Part shown: in pieces, positions 10,586 through 23,160 of the stretch
Layout: every line of letters begins with the position of its first letter
Numbering within the stretch: the first letter of the stretch is position 1
Assembly (NCBI GenBank): GCA_020809705.1
Contig: CP085828.1
Coordinates: 434,001 to 498,000 of the forward strand
Length of the DNA: 64,000 bases
Reading direction: 5' to 3'
Source of the DNA: Calonectria ilicicola
Taxonomy: Eukaryota > Ascomycota > Sordariomycetes > Hypocreales > Nectriaceae
Program-made: the position numbers and the translations under genes
Notes under the pieces: generated by a model
What the model was told of the DNA's origin: nothing
Databases searched by the model: none
What the model saw: the letters and a program-made list of their open reading frames with translations, nothing else

Positions 10586-11773
10586 ATGACGGGATAAAAT
10601 GAGAATTTATGAATTTGACGAAAGTGAAGTTGGTTGCCATTGTGACTCGATTTCCACGCGTGTTCTTCTGGTTCGAGGTTTCGGTTCAGAAGCGAGTGAA
10701 GGAATATGACACATGATGCAAATGCATGGGTTTATCTAATAATAAATAACCCAATCACGCACACATATATATAATGAGTTTATCGCTGTAGTTTGTCTGA
10801 ATGACGGAGATTCAGCATGTCATTTGTTACAGAACCTAGAGTACAATATGATTCGGTAACAACATCACCGAGCATAATTTAGTATGTTGTTCAAACAGAG
10901 GTCCGGTGGAATTTTCTTTTCTCCTAAAAGAAAAAGTAGGTCTCATGACTATGTTACCTTGACAATTCTGTGAAGTTTGAGCCGAATTTTACCACTTTGC
11001 CTGCCACCTCTACCGGCCATTTTACAACACCAAAAAGACAGGCCCCAAGGCAGGAATACAACCCAGCAAAAAAACATACAACAGCGGGGATTCGCTGGTC
11101 GTCACCGACCCAACTACTAATCCACCCCTCACCAGCTTATCTATGGGAGAGCGGACGGGATCCCGAGTTCTCTGGTGGGTATGGTCGTATGTGATGTGTC
11201 GAGGTGTGGATGTGGATTATAAGATCCACAGAAAGTGGCCCACGACCAAAACTGAACTGTGGGTCAGTCACTCATCATGAAACATTATAACTCTCAGAAG
11301 AATATCCCATGGAATACCCTTAAATGGCTCGAGATTTCCAATGGCAAGGGGATCCCAAGTACCATGTTTCTTATATAATGTCGTGGGGATTCAATGGGGA
11401 TTGCTCCAGAACTGTAATTTCCTGCTAGTATCGCGGACAATGGTGCTACGATTTCACTAGAGTAACCGTAAAAAATGTGTCTCTGGATTAAATATTTGCA
11501 ATTGTTTTGCGTGTTTGGGTTATTGTATGTTCAGTCATATCTCTGGTCATGATAGAAATCTACATAGGAATACATACAGATGCGGTTGGCTCTAATGCTC
11601 AAAATACAGAAAAAGAATAACAAGACCCTAACAGTTACGCTGGATGGATCATGCATATGTGCGTGCTTCAAAGTAAGCACCAAATTACCAAGTCAAATAT
11701 CGAACCAAACCCTCATCAAAGCCTGAAACCGTACGCCTCCCAACATAACCGTCATCGAACCAGAAATGCTTGT
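10586..11773. other. Intergenic region, no gene recognised
   Basis: Spacer between the 3' ends of the RidA gene and the second rhodopsin-like gene (convergent). AT-rich stretches near 10,740-10,780 and 11,470-11,530. Only short uninformative frames. Confidence 0.5.
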
Positions 11774-13228
11774 TCACATGCTCTTTTTCGATATTGCATC
11801 AGTTTTCAAATCAGCAGAAGAGGCCCGCGACAACATTTCTCGGCTGGCAGTCGAATACGTCTGACTGATGTCCATCGTTCGAATGATTCCGTTATACGTC
11901 ATGATTTCCTCCTCCGATCCTGTCGGGGAGTCGCTTCGGATTTCCGTATGGTGACGTGCCCCTCTAACATCTTTAAGCCCAATCCCTTCATTCATTCGTG
12001 GCCCTGACCGAACGGTGCTTCCATAGTATCGATTGCCGCTCGAGTATAGATTGCCGCTCGTGTCGTATTTTCCCTTGGCAGCGCTCCCAAAAAGATGAGG
12101 CAGCATGTTTCGGACGAGATATCGAAGAGAGGGGATAGATGCTGAGATAATGGCGAGATTTACTTCGACGGTCGAGTACACGATTGTGATTGAGTAATGG
12201 AAATCGTCGGCTGCTCCTGGCTGGTAGTATATCTTCATGATTTCGACGAGTCGTATAAGAGAGACAACGATGACACTTGAAAAGCGGTCAGCATTTAACA
12301 TTTGAGAACAAACCAGGATCCAAACTTACACCAAGCCCACCATGAAGACACCAATCAGGGTCGCCTTGCTTCCAGCAGGCATTTTCAAGCCCAGGAAAAT
12401 CCAAAATGGAAGGGCCAAGACCAAGAAGTCTGTCAGAATCACTAAGAAGCTTGCAATGACATGAAATTCTTTCTTAATACATGTTGCGTCTGCTTTGGCT
12501 GCCAGATCCCAGTTGGAATGGATGGGCAGGCACTGGAGCAGAGCAACAAAAAAGACGGCGACAGCATGCAAGGCGTTGAAGATGTTCAGGGCGTGAATGC
12601 ACCACCGGACTTTCTCCTTCTGTCCACCCAGGCGCAATAGAAATACCAAGACAGAGGCCTTGACAAATGCCAGGATGGGATTGTATACCATCTGTGCGAA
12701 GAAGAACCACCATAGCCCGGGGGATGGATCATAGTCCAGAGGGACATCGACATTGTGGAAACCAACGTATGATAATCTGACATCTTAAGTGTTGTTAGTC
12801 TCAGGAGACGAAATACACACATGTAGGCAGTCGCCGCTCGAAGGTGCACAAAACATAGAGATGTCAAACTCACACATATAGGTTGGTACCATCTGAATCA
12901 GTGCTAGTATCTAGGCTATCGTTAGACAAACTATTATCCGTCGGGTCTGGTTGCATGTTTCACGTACTGTGGCGATCCCACAGAGGTAGTCGTCTGTCAT
13001 TTTCGTGGATTAGCTTCGTTGGAGCCCGCGGATTCCAGAGAAGAATATCGACTCACCAATGCCCCATTGACGGGTCTTGATTCTGCCATAACCGCGCAGT
13101 GAAAAGACTATCAAGGATAGAACCGGGAAGAAGAAGACACACACAACCACTCCCGTTTGTCGTGAGTTGGTTGGCAGTTTGGTCACGTCCGGAGAGGACG
13201 GTATTCGGGGCAGGAGATGAGACTCCAT
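11774..13228 (-). CDS. PTH11-like fungal rhodopsin-domain integral membrane protein
   Basis: Five exons: 13228-13057, 12993-12968, 12910-12876, 12776-12330 and 12275-11774, adding to 394 codons (393 residues). Donors are GTGAGT, GTACGT, GTGTGA and GTAAGT; two internal exons are tiny (26 and 35 nt), so simple ORF finding misses the N-terminal half. The protein has the fungal rhodopsin/PTH11-like layout: an N-terminal helix, a GIDDYLCGIAT segment ending in the usual Asp-Asp-Tyr, a middle block with YNPILAFVKASVLVFLLR, and the last helix ending in NLAIISASIPSLR. A ~120-residue polar Ser-rich cytosolic tail follows, ordinary for the family. Such proteins are proposed surface sensors in filamentous fungi; the ligand is unknown. 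It is the second member of the family in this window but lacks the long repeat tail of the first. Confidence 0.88.
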
Positions 13229-15964
13229 CGAGGCAATGCCGCCGAAGGACTTACCTCCGGAAGATGGATTGTGTGGAGAAATGAAAAGAAATCATGGGGG
13301 GGGTTTCCGGTAGTTGTATAGTTTAGATACGAGAACTACCAGCACCACAGCCTTGGATGAGGGGGGTGGCGGCACATGCGAACTAGATCCTGGCATCAAT
13401 GGAACGCCTGTTCTAGCTTGTATTCGTCACGCAAAAGTACACGCACGTACGTAAGGGCTTGCTTAGTTATCAGGCAGACTTGGTATTTTCTCTAGGGCGT
13501 GAGATGAACTCCCAGGAATGTGGGAGAGGAGCCCATCCGTCGCGTGTGGCACAAAAAAACCTTCTTCCTCGTTGGGATGGGGGGGGTATGGGGGCCGCAT
13601 CTTGGTTCTTGCATTTGAGAACCCGGGGTCCAATTTCTTGATCCTTGGATGGCTCAAGGACAAGGTTTGTAGACCTCAAGGCAATAACTACACTCTATTG
13701 CGTATGGGACGGGAGGCGTGGTGCCGCTCCACGGTTTCGGCAGTGATCAACACTCACGCCAGCACACTAAGACTGCCGAGCAATTTCTCTGCGGGCACCA
13801 CTTTGCATTGAAGAGGGCGATACAGTCAGGGTTTCGTCTTGGAGCGTGGGTTGCGTGGGGACATAGGGCGTATGGCAGCACTCTGTCGAGTGGCTCATCT
13901 GCAATCAGCCCACCGCATTGATGATGATCACCAATCCAACTCCTCCCACGTGGACTTGATTTGCATTTCCTTATTTTCTTTTTATCTTTCTAGCTCAAAT
14001 CTCATATTACACGTCACCGATGAACAGTTCGCTCTAGCTTTTGACAGTTGGACAAGTGCCCTTCTAGTCGGTCAAACGCCGAGCTTCTAGAATTCGTCTA
14101 TCTGAGACGGGCCGCCGCCACCTCATCAAAGGCCTGCAACGGATGAGCCCGTTGTTTTACCACGCCGTCCAATCCCCTTCGACGGTGGCTGTTGGAAGGA
14201 TTGAGCTGATGAGAGGCAATGCCTCTCGGATTCCGTTCCGTTAGATCCTTCTAGCGCGGAAAGCTTGGGTCAACTGCAATATGCCGCACACACCACGCTG
14301 TGGCACTCCGAGGAACCTTTTGCTGGCGCGGGCATTGATGCAACAGCCACTCTCTCGTACACGGATACCTGGTGTTTTAAGGATTAGTCGTCCGATCCTT
14401 TGGGGAAGCACTGATACGCATGATACCGTTTAGCTTCGGTGCTGAACCGTTTCACAGCGAAGCCAAAAACCACCCCAAGGATTTCGCATAGACAATATCC
14501 AGCAGCCACAAAACAATCCAACCGTCATCGAGTGTATGAGGAGGTCGTCGGTACATCTATTCCAGAAAGCCGCAGCGTGCCAGGAATAGAATCCCTCGGA
14601 CAATCAGCCGCTTACACAGCACACCCCGTATTGTATCGGCCAAGTCGGGGGAGAGGCTGCGGCAGGGGTCTCTGTACTTTAGAAGCCCTGATCCTGGTGG
14701 CCTTGTGGCGCTAGCTAAGGTAGCTGAAAGGTAAACCTCGACAGAGTTCCCCTGCAACTGGGATTCTTGCTTCCTTCTAGGGTCGCTGACGCTCCCTTCG
14801 CTGGGTCACCTTAACCTGACAACCAACAACCGTTCAGTTCTCTCCTAATCTCCCCTGTTGTTGCGAAATGGGCTCTCCCATATAGCCGAAGCTCTCTCTC
14901 TCACTAAGTTGTATCGTGCTCGGGATTTATTGCTCGTCCGTCTAAACTTTGTCGGTAGTTATCCAGCCAACCAGACGGCGTTAGTACGCTTTCTTCATCT
15001 GGTCTTGCGCAGGTTCACTAACGGGAACGGTTTTAAAGTGTTTCCCGTGCACGCCGAAGACCAAACGCCTGGCGCCTCACCTTCTTCCCGCCTTGTTTTT
15101 TTCTGTTCTTGTTTTTTTTTTCGCATCCCGGGATCACACTCGTCAATCTTGAATCTGATCTAGAGGAGCCACGGGTCATGGTCCACCTGGTGGACCATGT
15201 TGCAGATGAAACAATTCGGCTACTGTTGGGCCCTTACACAGCATCGGAAAAGAGGCCCTCATGTAACGCCAAGGCCGAGGTGCATGGCACGCTGATCAAT
15301 AGCAAGGGTTATATGCGATGTCGTCACCGGGTTCCCCGTGTCGGGAGCGCGACTTCTCGTCGAGGCTATGCTCCTTCATCTCGAGTCATCAGGCGATTTC
15401 ATGGTATGCATTGGTCGGCTCCCTTCCCAAGGATCAGCGACAGCTGGTGTGGACGGGTTCGCCAATTCCGCCTCTGAGAGTGCCTCTCATCATTCCCGGT
15501 TCCCCAAAATGGTTACTGTCAACTTAGTCTCCATGGATGATGCTGATCTTTGCCTTGCGAAGAATCTTGTTCTCCCATCTGTCCAGTTAGCGGGCCCCGT
15601 AGTGCGCATTAACCAGGCGCATCTTCACAGGCAACGCTTAAAAACAAGATTGCGATTTAGACAGCGGAAGCACTGGAGCCTACCGATCAAGGGGCCGCTA
15701 GGGGGACCGGCCATCCATGAGCCCCGCCCCAGGGTGGCGTAGATGCCATTTAGAATGACTTGGCTCTCCCGGATGTGTTCCCAGCTGTCCTACCAACAGT
15801 CCCGGTTCAGAGTGCCGTCGGGATAAAGATTCGGGGAATTAGACCCACGTTTGTAGTGTTAAAATAGCCCACATATAATATCAAACGTTGCCTGGCTAGT
15901 GAAGATTCTAGTGTTTCTCTCTTCACCCCTCAACCTCACTGCGTTGACAGGCAAGATCGTCAAC
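13229..15964. other. Intergenic region with a 23-nt palindrome, no gene recognised
   Basis: About 2.7 kb of upstream DNA for the divergent rhodopsin-like gene and FAD oxidase. Frames between 15,100 and 15,740 look mildly protein-like in two phases, but neither has a start context, a domain or usable splice continuation. A perfect inverted repeat sits at 15177-15199. Confidence 0.45.
15177..15199. repeat. Perfect palindrome with 11-nt arms
   Basis: CATGGTCCACC and its exact reverse complement are separated by a single T. By chance, an arm of 11 bases with a one-base spacer is expected well below once per 64 kb. It may be a dimeric regulator site or simply coincidence; it lies ~770 bases upstream of the FAD oxidase start. 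Confidence 0.6.
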
Positions 15965-18204
15965 ATGGCTATTCTTGCTCGTAGTGTTTTGCTAGCTGCT
16001 TCAGCCGGCAGTATCGTCAATGCACTAACAATTAACGTTGATGGTCACTCAATCAGTAAGTAAATATGCTTGGGTTTCAGCCACTGCCACGTTGATGCAT
16101 TACCTTGTGTCGCCATTGTTCTAACATGGAATCCCAGCCGCAAACGAGGGAACAGTTGCTCCCGCTCAAGTAGCTTGTAGTGATAACTTTAAGCTTACCG
16201 ACGACGTCTTGGCAAACCTCACTACTTTAGAGCTCACAAACATTGGTCTCTTCAAGTTCGATGACAACCTATACGCAAACACTAGTCAGCAATCTTGCAA
16301 GTTGATGCCAGGTGATGCTTCCTGGCCAAGCGACGATAAATGGAAAGCCCTCAATCTTTTGACTGGAGGTGCCCTTATCAAGACGGTTCCTTTCGGCGCA
16401 GTCTGCTACAAGGGGGAGCACTATGATTCAGCCAAGTGTGCTGGCATCCTTGGGAACTGGACCAAATCCACTACTTTGTAAGTCGTAACCGATTCCCATC
16501 TTCATACAGAGCAAGTTTCGTGTTAACTAGTTGCCATTTAGCGACGATGATCCGACAGCCCTCATGTATCCCCTCTTTGAGGGAAACTCGTGTCTACCTC
16601 AGGATGCCGAAACCGAGGGTGCCGAATGCAAGCTGGGTGGCGTGCCCCCTTACTCGGTCAACATCACAAATGCTGCTCAAGTACAGCTTGCCGTCAACTT
16701 TGCCCGCAACCAGAATCTTCGAGTTGTGATCCGCAACACTGGCCATGATTTCCTTGGCAAGTCCACTGGTGCTGGTGCCTTGAACATCTGGACCCATCAC
16801 CTCAAGCAGGTCCAGTTCTTCGATGACTACCAGTCTGCCGGCAAGTACTGCGGCCCTGCTTTTAAGATTGGCGCCGGTATCCAGGTCCACGAATTGTATG
16901 AGGCTGCTGACAAGTATGGATACACGGCTGTCGGAGGCGAGTGCAAGGTACGTCAACCACAACTACTCGGTGATAGACCAAAGCTAACCACTTCAACTAA
17001 AGGATGTTGGTGTTGCCGGTGGCTACACTGCCATGGGAGGTCACTCTCCCATGTCTCCTATTGCTGGTCTAGGATCTGACCAGGTCTTGAGCATTGAGAT
17101 TGTCACTCCCGACGGCCGATTCATCACTGCTGACGAGCAGCAAAACTCTGACATCTTTTGGGCTGTCCGTGGAGGCGGTGGCGGTGAGTGTTTTTGTATA
17201 TTCTGTACTCACTTTTTGCTGACTATAATGTTTCAGCTGCCTTTGGCGTCGTCGTTTCCCTCACTGTCCGAGTCTGGCCCAAAATGACCTTTTCTGGTGT
17301 GACCTGGACCTTGGCTACGGCTGAGGCCAACGTCTCCAAGGAGGTTTTCTGGAAGGGCCTTCGAACTTACTGGGCCAAGTTCCCCGAGTACAATGACAAC
17401 CACACTTACGGTTACTCGACCTTGTTCAGCGCCGGCAACGGTGCCTACACTTGGAACATGCTGCCTTGGCTTGTGCCGGGCATGGAGCTATCCGATTTCA
17501 AGGCCATGGTAACCCCTCTCCTCGAGGAGTGGAATGCTATAGGCTTCACTGTGGAACCCAAGTTCTTCACCCACGACAACTTTTATGACACTTGGAAGAA
17601 CCATTTCCCCACCGAATCTGTGGGTGCCTCTGCTGTCCGAACAGCCTCGCGTCTGATCCCCCGCAAGAACTGGGACAGTGATGATCTGAGGGAGGAGACC
17701 TTTGATGCTATCCAGAGTATCGTCGAGGAGGGCTCGGTTCTCATCTCATACAACATCAACGGTGCTGCTCCCGACGATGTTCCCGACAGCAGCCTGAACC
17801 CCGCCTGGCGCGATGTGTCCATGTTTGCCATTGTCGGCTCTGGCTGGAACGTCACCACAAGCACCGCCGAGGAGATCCTCGCCACCAACAAAAAGATTAC
17901 AAACGACTGGATGGAGCGCCTACGTAAAGTCACGCCCGGCGCTGGCGGCTACGGCAACGAGGGCGACGTGATGGAGCCCAACTTTGGACAAGCCTTTTAC
18001 GGCGCCGAGAACTACAAGCGCCTGTACGCACTCAAGCAAAAGCTTGACCCCCACGGAGTATTTTACGCCCCAACATCTGTCGGTAGCGAGGATTGGCACA
18101 TTACCGACATGAAGGACACCTTGGATGGCTTGTTGTATGGCAAGCTGCTTGAGACCCTTGGGAGCTGGCTTACCCTACAGACTGGCCGACTGTGCCGCAT
18201 TTAG
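15965..18204 (+). CDS. Secreted FAD-linked oxidoreductase (berberine-bridge/isoamyl alcohol oxidase type)
   Basis: Five exons: 15965-16055, 16138-16477, 16542-16947, 17003-17183 and 17237-18204, giving 662 codons (661 residues). A signal peptide ([20 protein letters not shown]) directs secretion. The FAD_binding_4/PCMH fold follows: [13 protein letters not shown] with His212, the position of the 8-alpha-histidyl flavin link, and GGEC with Cys278, which could make the second, 6-S-cysteinyl link; then [15 protein letters not shown] and a GGGGG turn. The C-terminal BBE domain ([24 protein letters not shown]) is intact. Close relatives are annotated as isoamyl alcohol oxidase (MreA-like) and usually oxidise alcohols, sugars or phenolic compounds with release of hydrogen peroxide. 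At 661 residues it is somewhat long for the family. No biosynthetic cluster partners are adjacent, so the substrate is open. Confidence 0.92.
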
Positions 18205-18869
18205 AATTCTTCTTCTTAGTTCTTGGGAAAACAACTGTATAAAACTTGCTGGACATGTGGATAATCAGAGTTTATGATGTCGATCTATTGTAATTAACGA
18301 GCTTCTTCAGTTTTCTCCGTATTTGCGGGACGCAACTAGAATCGAATAGACATATTTTTTTTGAAATTTTTCTACACCCATAAGAGGGAAGTAAATAAAT
18401 GTCATCAGCTACTGCAGCTAAAGCCCATTTGATCAATATTGTATTGGCATTTATTTAATTAAAAAGTCATATTATAATTTGACTTCTACAGAGAAATTCG
18501 ACAAGGTCAGGCCATACAACACAATATATTCACGACCATGTCAACGAATCACTCTGGTATCGGCTTAATATCATCCGTCTCGACGTAGGAACGGATGATA
18601 TGAATGAAGACCACGCCATATCAAAAGAAGGAAATAATGCACAGGAGGGTAGTCGATTGGGTAGGTTAATTGACAAAGATGGTTTAACAGTGCCTGGATA
18701 CCACAGTCTTGGTTGTCATCGTTAATATCTGCAACAGGTCGTCTTATTATTACATCAACCAGTACATGCTAGCCGTATGTTTCTTAGCATTGGGTGTGGA
18801 TTTGTTGCGCGTGGACTGTGCTCATCAAACTCATAATGACTATGTGCGGATGGGCCACTATTGGTATGA

Positions 18870-19127
18870 TTATATCCACCAAATTCCCGAGGGCTGGATT
18901 AAAGACCCGCTGGAGCTGGTGGGGAGCAACGCAAAGACTGCGTCAAGGGTAGTGATAGAATTGGGGAAAAAGACGGAGTCGGATTCAAAGACTGCATCAA
19001 GACCAATGGCGGCCACAGAGCCAACAATGATATCGTAGCCGACGGCGACATTGAGGCCGACAATGGCGTCGAACCCAACAACAACATCATGACCAACGGC
19101 AGCATTAACAGGAAATCCTCCATTCTG
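18870..19127 (-). pseudogene. Hexapeptide-repeat coding fragment without start codon
   Basis: An open minus-strand frame of ~86 codons ending in TAA at 18870-18872. It lacks an ATG but begins just after a CCCGCAG that could be a splice acceptor. Its core is six consecutive six-residue units of the form [VI]G-x-D-x-[VI], an 18-nt tandem period at 18990-19097 in which the glycine, hydrophobic and often aspartate positions are kept while third codon positions vary. That pattern suggests past selection at protein level. The period recalls left-handed beta-helix or similar repeat folds, but six copies are few. No gene or family was recognised. It may be a relic, or one exon of a gene whose other exons I could not find. 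Confidence 0.35.
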
Positions 19128-21837
19128 ACTGCGGGGCTAAGGCACCAAGGTCCATTTATCGTGCAACGTGTAACATGCTCCCGGCCTCATATTTGTTGGT
19201 GGAGAATCTGGGCAGGTATGGCTTGGGACTGAAGCGGAGATGTACCGCAGTTGAGCAAGGGCTGGATAATCGACCCGACGTTAGGGTTGGAGGGTTGAAG
19301 AAGGGAGTCAAATTGCATTGGAGTCACTGACTGCTATTGGTCTTGGTGGCTGGTGAATATGCTTTGTGTGGTCCGCGAGGATATGCACGTGGCTGGCATG
19401 GCGAAGAGATTTCGGGTCTTTACCTAATAGTCCTAAAATCATACCAAAGACTCTAGGCCATCTCTTGGTTCAACAGAGACAAGAATGTGTGGATTTCTGA
19501 CCAGAAAACAAGTGGTCGACAGTCATGCGAGCTCATGTATCTGTTCGGCTCGAGATATACCGACGCCACTCCCTTTATTGCTAGAGACATATCTCAACGA
19601 GAATAGGCACGTGTCCAATGCGGCCGATAGCGATGCGCAAAGCAAGGATTTCTCCGTCAAGTGCAATTTTTCTCGCTGCATTCATGAGCGAGAGCTTTGC
19701 CACATCATGGGAAATAATGCTATCATCGGTGTAGTAGGACAGTTATGGCTGTCTGTCCACTAACCTCATTAAAATAGGACCTAGCCAAGAAACATTGCAA
19801 GAGAGCATTTACTCGAGGCGGTGTTTATTTTCAAATATCGCGTAAATAAAATTCCGTGAAAGCAATCGTGATGAGCAAAGGGTTTTCTGTGTTTTCTCAA
19901 CATTTGGATGACGCGATCACAACAAAGCGTGTTTTTTTTGCTGTAAGTCAACAGTCACCGCCTGTCTCAAACCTAGACAACAAACTTGACCGTTTTCCCC
20001 TCCCTTCACAAATGTCGTATTCTTCAACATTGTCTCAAACACGGCATTGAATGGCACCATACCGCGAAACACTCTACTAGTTCCACACCCAAATGCTTGC
20101 TGGTCCTTTGTCGGAGACGTATATGCATGTGGACGGATTCGATGGTGTATTACTTTTTGGGCATCAACTGGGGCGCAAGCTAGAGCGATGATCTCGATGG
20201 ATTAGTAATGCCGATTAATAAATTATTTCATTAATTGATCAATTGAACGAGGGACAAAGCAGTTTTTTTTGTGCATGCTTTCGCGGGAGCCGCTGAAGCT
20301 CGAGTTGCTGTTTCGCTCATTCGTTGCTAAACCGCCTCAAACACAAGACCCTTATCAAAGCTGGAGTAATTATGGGCGGAACCAAGTCTGAGCTGTACCG
20401 AGTCTGGGCACGTCTACTCCGTGCGCAGTTTCCTTTTTTAGTGATCCCGAACGCGAATGCATCTCCTCTACTTTGGGTAGCGAGCCGAAACGAGATTGCA
20501 CCTATGAGCAACGACATTGCCACTTTAAAACCAGTTCCGTCCGGGGTGTTGTGACATACTGCGACATGGATAATGTATTGCTGGCAACCAGCTTGTGACA
20601 CGGCCAGCCGAGGCGAAACGGACGAGACCCTTTTCAAGACGGGACGGAAGGATAAACATAATAATCTAATCTATCTTGGTAAATCCGATGTTAATGTAAG
20701 ACTGAGGGGTTGGAGTGTCACTGAAGCTGGTGTTAATGGATCTGCGATCAGCCCATGTTTCTGCTAAACGCAGCGCTTGCTATAACGCTGCACGTAAGAT
20801 GATCGATTCGCACTCTATTGATCCGTCGGTCGGGCGTGGTAAACTTGAGCCCATCAGGGATCTTGGCGAGGACCACTGTCAACAGGGGACCCTGGGGTTG
20901 ACACGTTGCGTGTCTGTGCTAAAAAAGAAAGACACCGGGTTGGGGACCGGATGCGCGCGTATCTTTGTTACTGCTCACGAATTGCAGGACTATATTGCTT
21001 CTTCTACGTCACCATAGGGTCATGTATGAGATGTTCGTTTTTTAGTACGTCAGATGTTACGGTATCCTCAGCTGTATTGGTTCGCAGTTTAGGCGGCCGA
21101 CATGGGCGGGCCAGGCCGTTGAGAGGAGGGACGGGTAGAGCTTTGCGCACGGGCCATGGGGGATCAGGTAAGAAGCGATGCCCACAAAACCAGTCGTAAA
21201 AGAAAAGAAAATTGAAATTGTAAAAAAAAGGAAAAAGGAACAAAGTACACGCTCTGGGCGCGCCAAAGCTTGGTGAAGCACGGTGCAAGACCGGGCCGTT
21301 TTTTGACTCTGCTGGGCGCAGCGGATCATTTGTGCTAAAACCCAGGGCGACGGCGTGCGAAAGCTTGTGGAAGAATGAATAACTGACAGGTGAGGGCTGG
21401 TTTGCACAGTGTCGATCGCTTACAGTGTCTTGAAACCGCCATGACATGAGCGGCGCGCAAGGGGACGAGACGCTGGCCAACCAAGCCCAGCGTTGGGGAG
21501 CGTGTTTTAGGCGCAGAGACATTGGTGGTGGCGGGCCCCTGCTGCCCCTCGTTGTGTCCCTCATTGTGTCTGAGCTCTCGGCACGCCGTCAACCTGCGAC
21601 TTGTGCTGGCGAGTTGGTAGGACTGTGTCTGTGCCTGTGTCTGTGGTGGTGGGTGCACGCCGCTGACGAGGCCACGGCGAGATAGGCGCGTTAAACCTTT
21701 GAACCATCCGGGTCGGTGGAAGCATCTCGCAGAGCAATGCAGGGCGCTGGTAGGTTCTGCGTTATCGTCGCGGGCTTAGTCAAGTTGAGACAAAGGATTA
21801 GACGAGGAGATGGATGTCGTGATATGACCAAGCACAA

Positions 21838-21839
21838 GG

Positions 21840-21884
<45 letters not shown>

Positions 21885-21892
21885 TACACAAG
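21838..21892. repeat. CA dinucleotide microsatellite
   Basis: An interrupted (CA)n/(TG)n tract with occasional CG and TA interruptions. It creates spurious Thr-His and Val-Cys open frames. No coding role. Confidence 0.85.
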
Positions 21893-23060
21893 CACCTGCA
21901 GACAGCACACACTGTCCCGCTCACTCTCACGCACACCTAGTCTCCCACTCTGGCACACCCTCCCACACAGTGCCAGTATTGTCAGCACAAGAACAGTGTA
22001 CGCGGCGCGCCCGTCAGCACCGCCATCCAACCAATTTACCATCCAACCACACTGCCGGCCAGCCACGTCCCCCTCCTTGCTTTGCCATTGGGCCCGTGCC
22101 CCGCCACCGTCGTTGGCCATGCTCCAGCGGGCGCCCCATGCTCCACGCTGCATGCTCCACGCTCTTACGCTCCCTCCCGCTCACGGTGCTACATTGCACT
22201 GCAAGCTATGGGCGACAAGGCCAGAGGCTATTATGGGCTGCGCTTCGGGTGCGCAAACGCACATCGCATCCATGATCCATCCACTCACTACCCCCGCCCG
22301 CCCACCAGCCCAAAAAGTACAGGTACAGTAATTACTGTGTAGATGCCCGGTGTGAAGCCAAAGGCCAGGTGGCGGCGTCTCCATAGTCCCCAGTCTTTCA
22401 GTGTCCAGTGTCCAGTGTCCAGTGCCTGGCACAGTTCACAGTTCAGTTCGTACCCGGGCCTGGGCCTTGATGCGCGCGGGGAGATACACCCGCTCCCGCA
22501 CCTGAACTCACTCGTTTCGCACGCAGCAGCCGCAGGGCAGGGCTCAGCAAGGAAGGACCTTCTCCCTGCCCATCCCTCCTGCCCTCCAACCATGCCAGTA
22601 CCCAGTACCAGTACCCAGTACCATGCCCATCCCTCGTCCCCTCGACCCTCGACCCTCGTTCCTGCCCTTCCGTTCCATCCATTCCCATTCCCGCTCCCAT
22701 TCCATACATCGCCGAGCCCTGTGCGCAATCCCCCGCTTCAATTAAAACCTTTCAGCGTAACGAATTTTCTCTTCATCATCATCATCATCGCTTCTTCAGC
22801 TTCATCGTCGTCGTCTTCTCGCTTCGCCAACGGCTGTGCCGCCACTCCCACAACCCACAACTCACAGCCCACAACGCACACCCACCCACCGCCACTCGCT
22901 CTCCCCACTCCCACTCCCACTTCCACTCCGACTCTCCCTCCATCGCTCCGCAGTATCCGTTTTTTCCTCTCCTGGGACAGCTCGTGGTGTGACTTCATCT
23001 TGCATCTCTCAACCCCAAGCGCCGACTACGCCGTATCTCCCATCCTCGATCCTCTCTGGC

Positions 23061-23131
23061 ATGGCCGCCGCTGCCTCTCAACGGCCGCTGCCATAAATCA
23101 GCCATCGACTCTGGCCGCGGGTTCCATGTGA
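23061..23131 (+). promoter_or_regulatory. Two short upstream ORFs in the IRE1 leader
   Basis: Within 100 bases of the IRE1 start there is an 11-residue uORF (23061-23096, in good GCATGG context) and a minimal start-stop element, ATGTGA, at 23126-23131, only 29 bases before the IRE1 ATG. Start-stop elements are known in other systems to stall ribosomes and lower downstream translation. Whether the transcript includes them depends on the transcription start, which the sequence does not fix. Confidence 0.45.
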
Positions 23132-23160
23132 TCGTCGAGTGAACTCGCCCCAGCCCCGAC

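Larger units (their letters stand above)
18205..23160. other. Long intergenic region with repeat relic, microsatellite and IRE1 leader
   Basis: Nearly 5 kb without a supported complete gene. Contents: an AT-rich 3' flank of the FAD oxidase; a hexapeptide-repeat coding relic (18870-19127); silent DNA to ~21.8 kb; a CA microsatellite; then from ~21.9 kb a strongly pyrimidine-rich, short-repeat-rich stretch that is probably promoter and long 5' leader of IRE1. Long open frames in that stretch (for example 22343-23131) are low-complexity and not credible genes. Confidence 0.55.

Noticed and set aside
15250..15742. Plus-strand frame resembling the start of a dinucleotide-binding fold (VVTGFPVSGARLLVEAM)
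   Set aside because: The glycine pattern is incomplete, the frame is short and no continuing exon could be found.
21838..21892. Direct repeats resembling a CRISPR array
   Set aside because: It is a plain CA dinucleotide microsatellite in a eukaryotic genome, with no spacers.
22343..23131. 262-codon plus-strand frame upstream of IRE1
   Set aside because: Low-complexity Pro/Ser/Thr/His sequence from pyrimidine-rich DNA, no domain; it is better explained as IRE1 leader. Its last two codons form the start-stop uORF noted separately.
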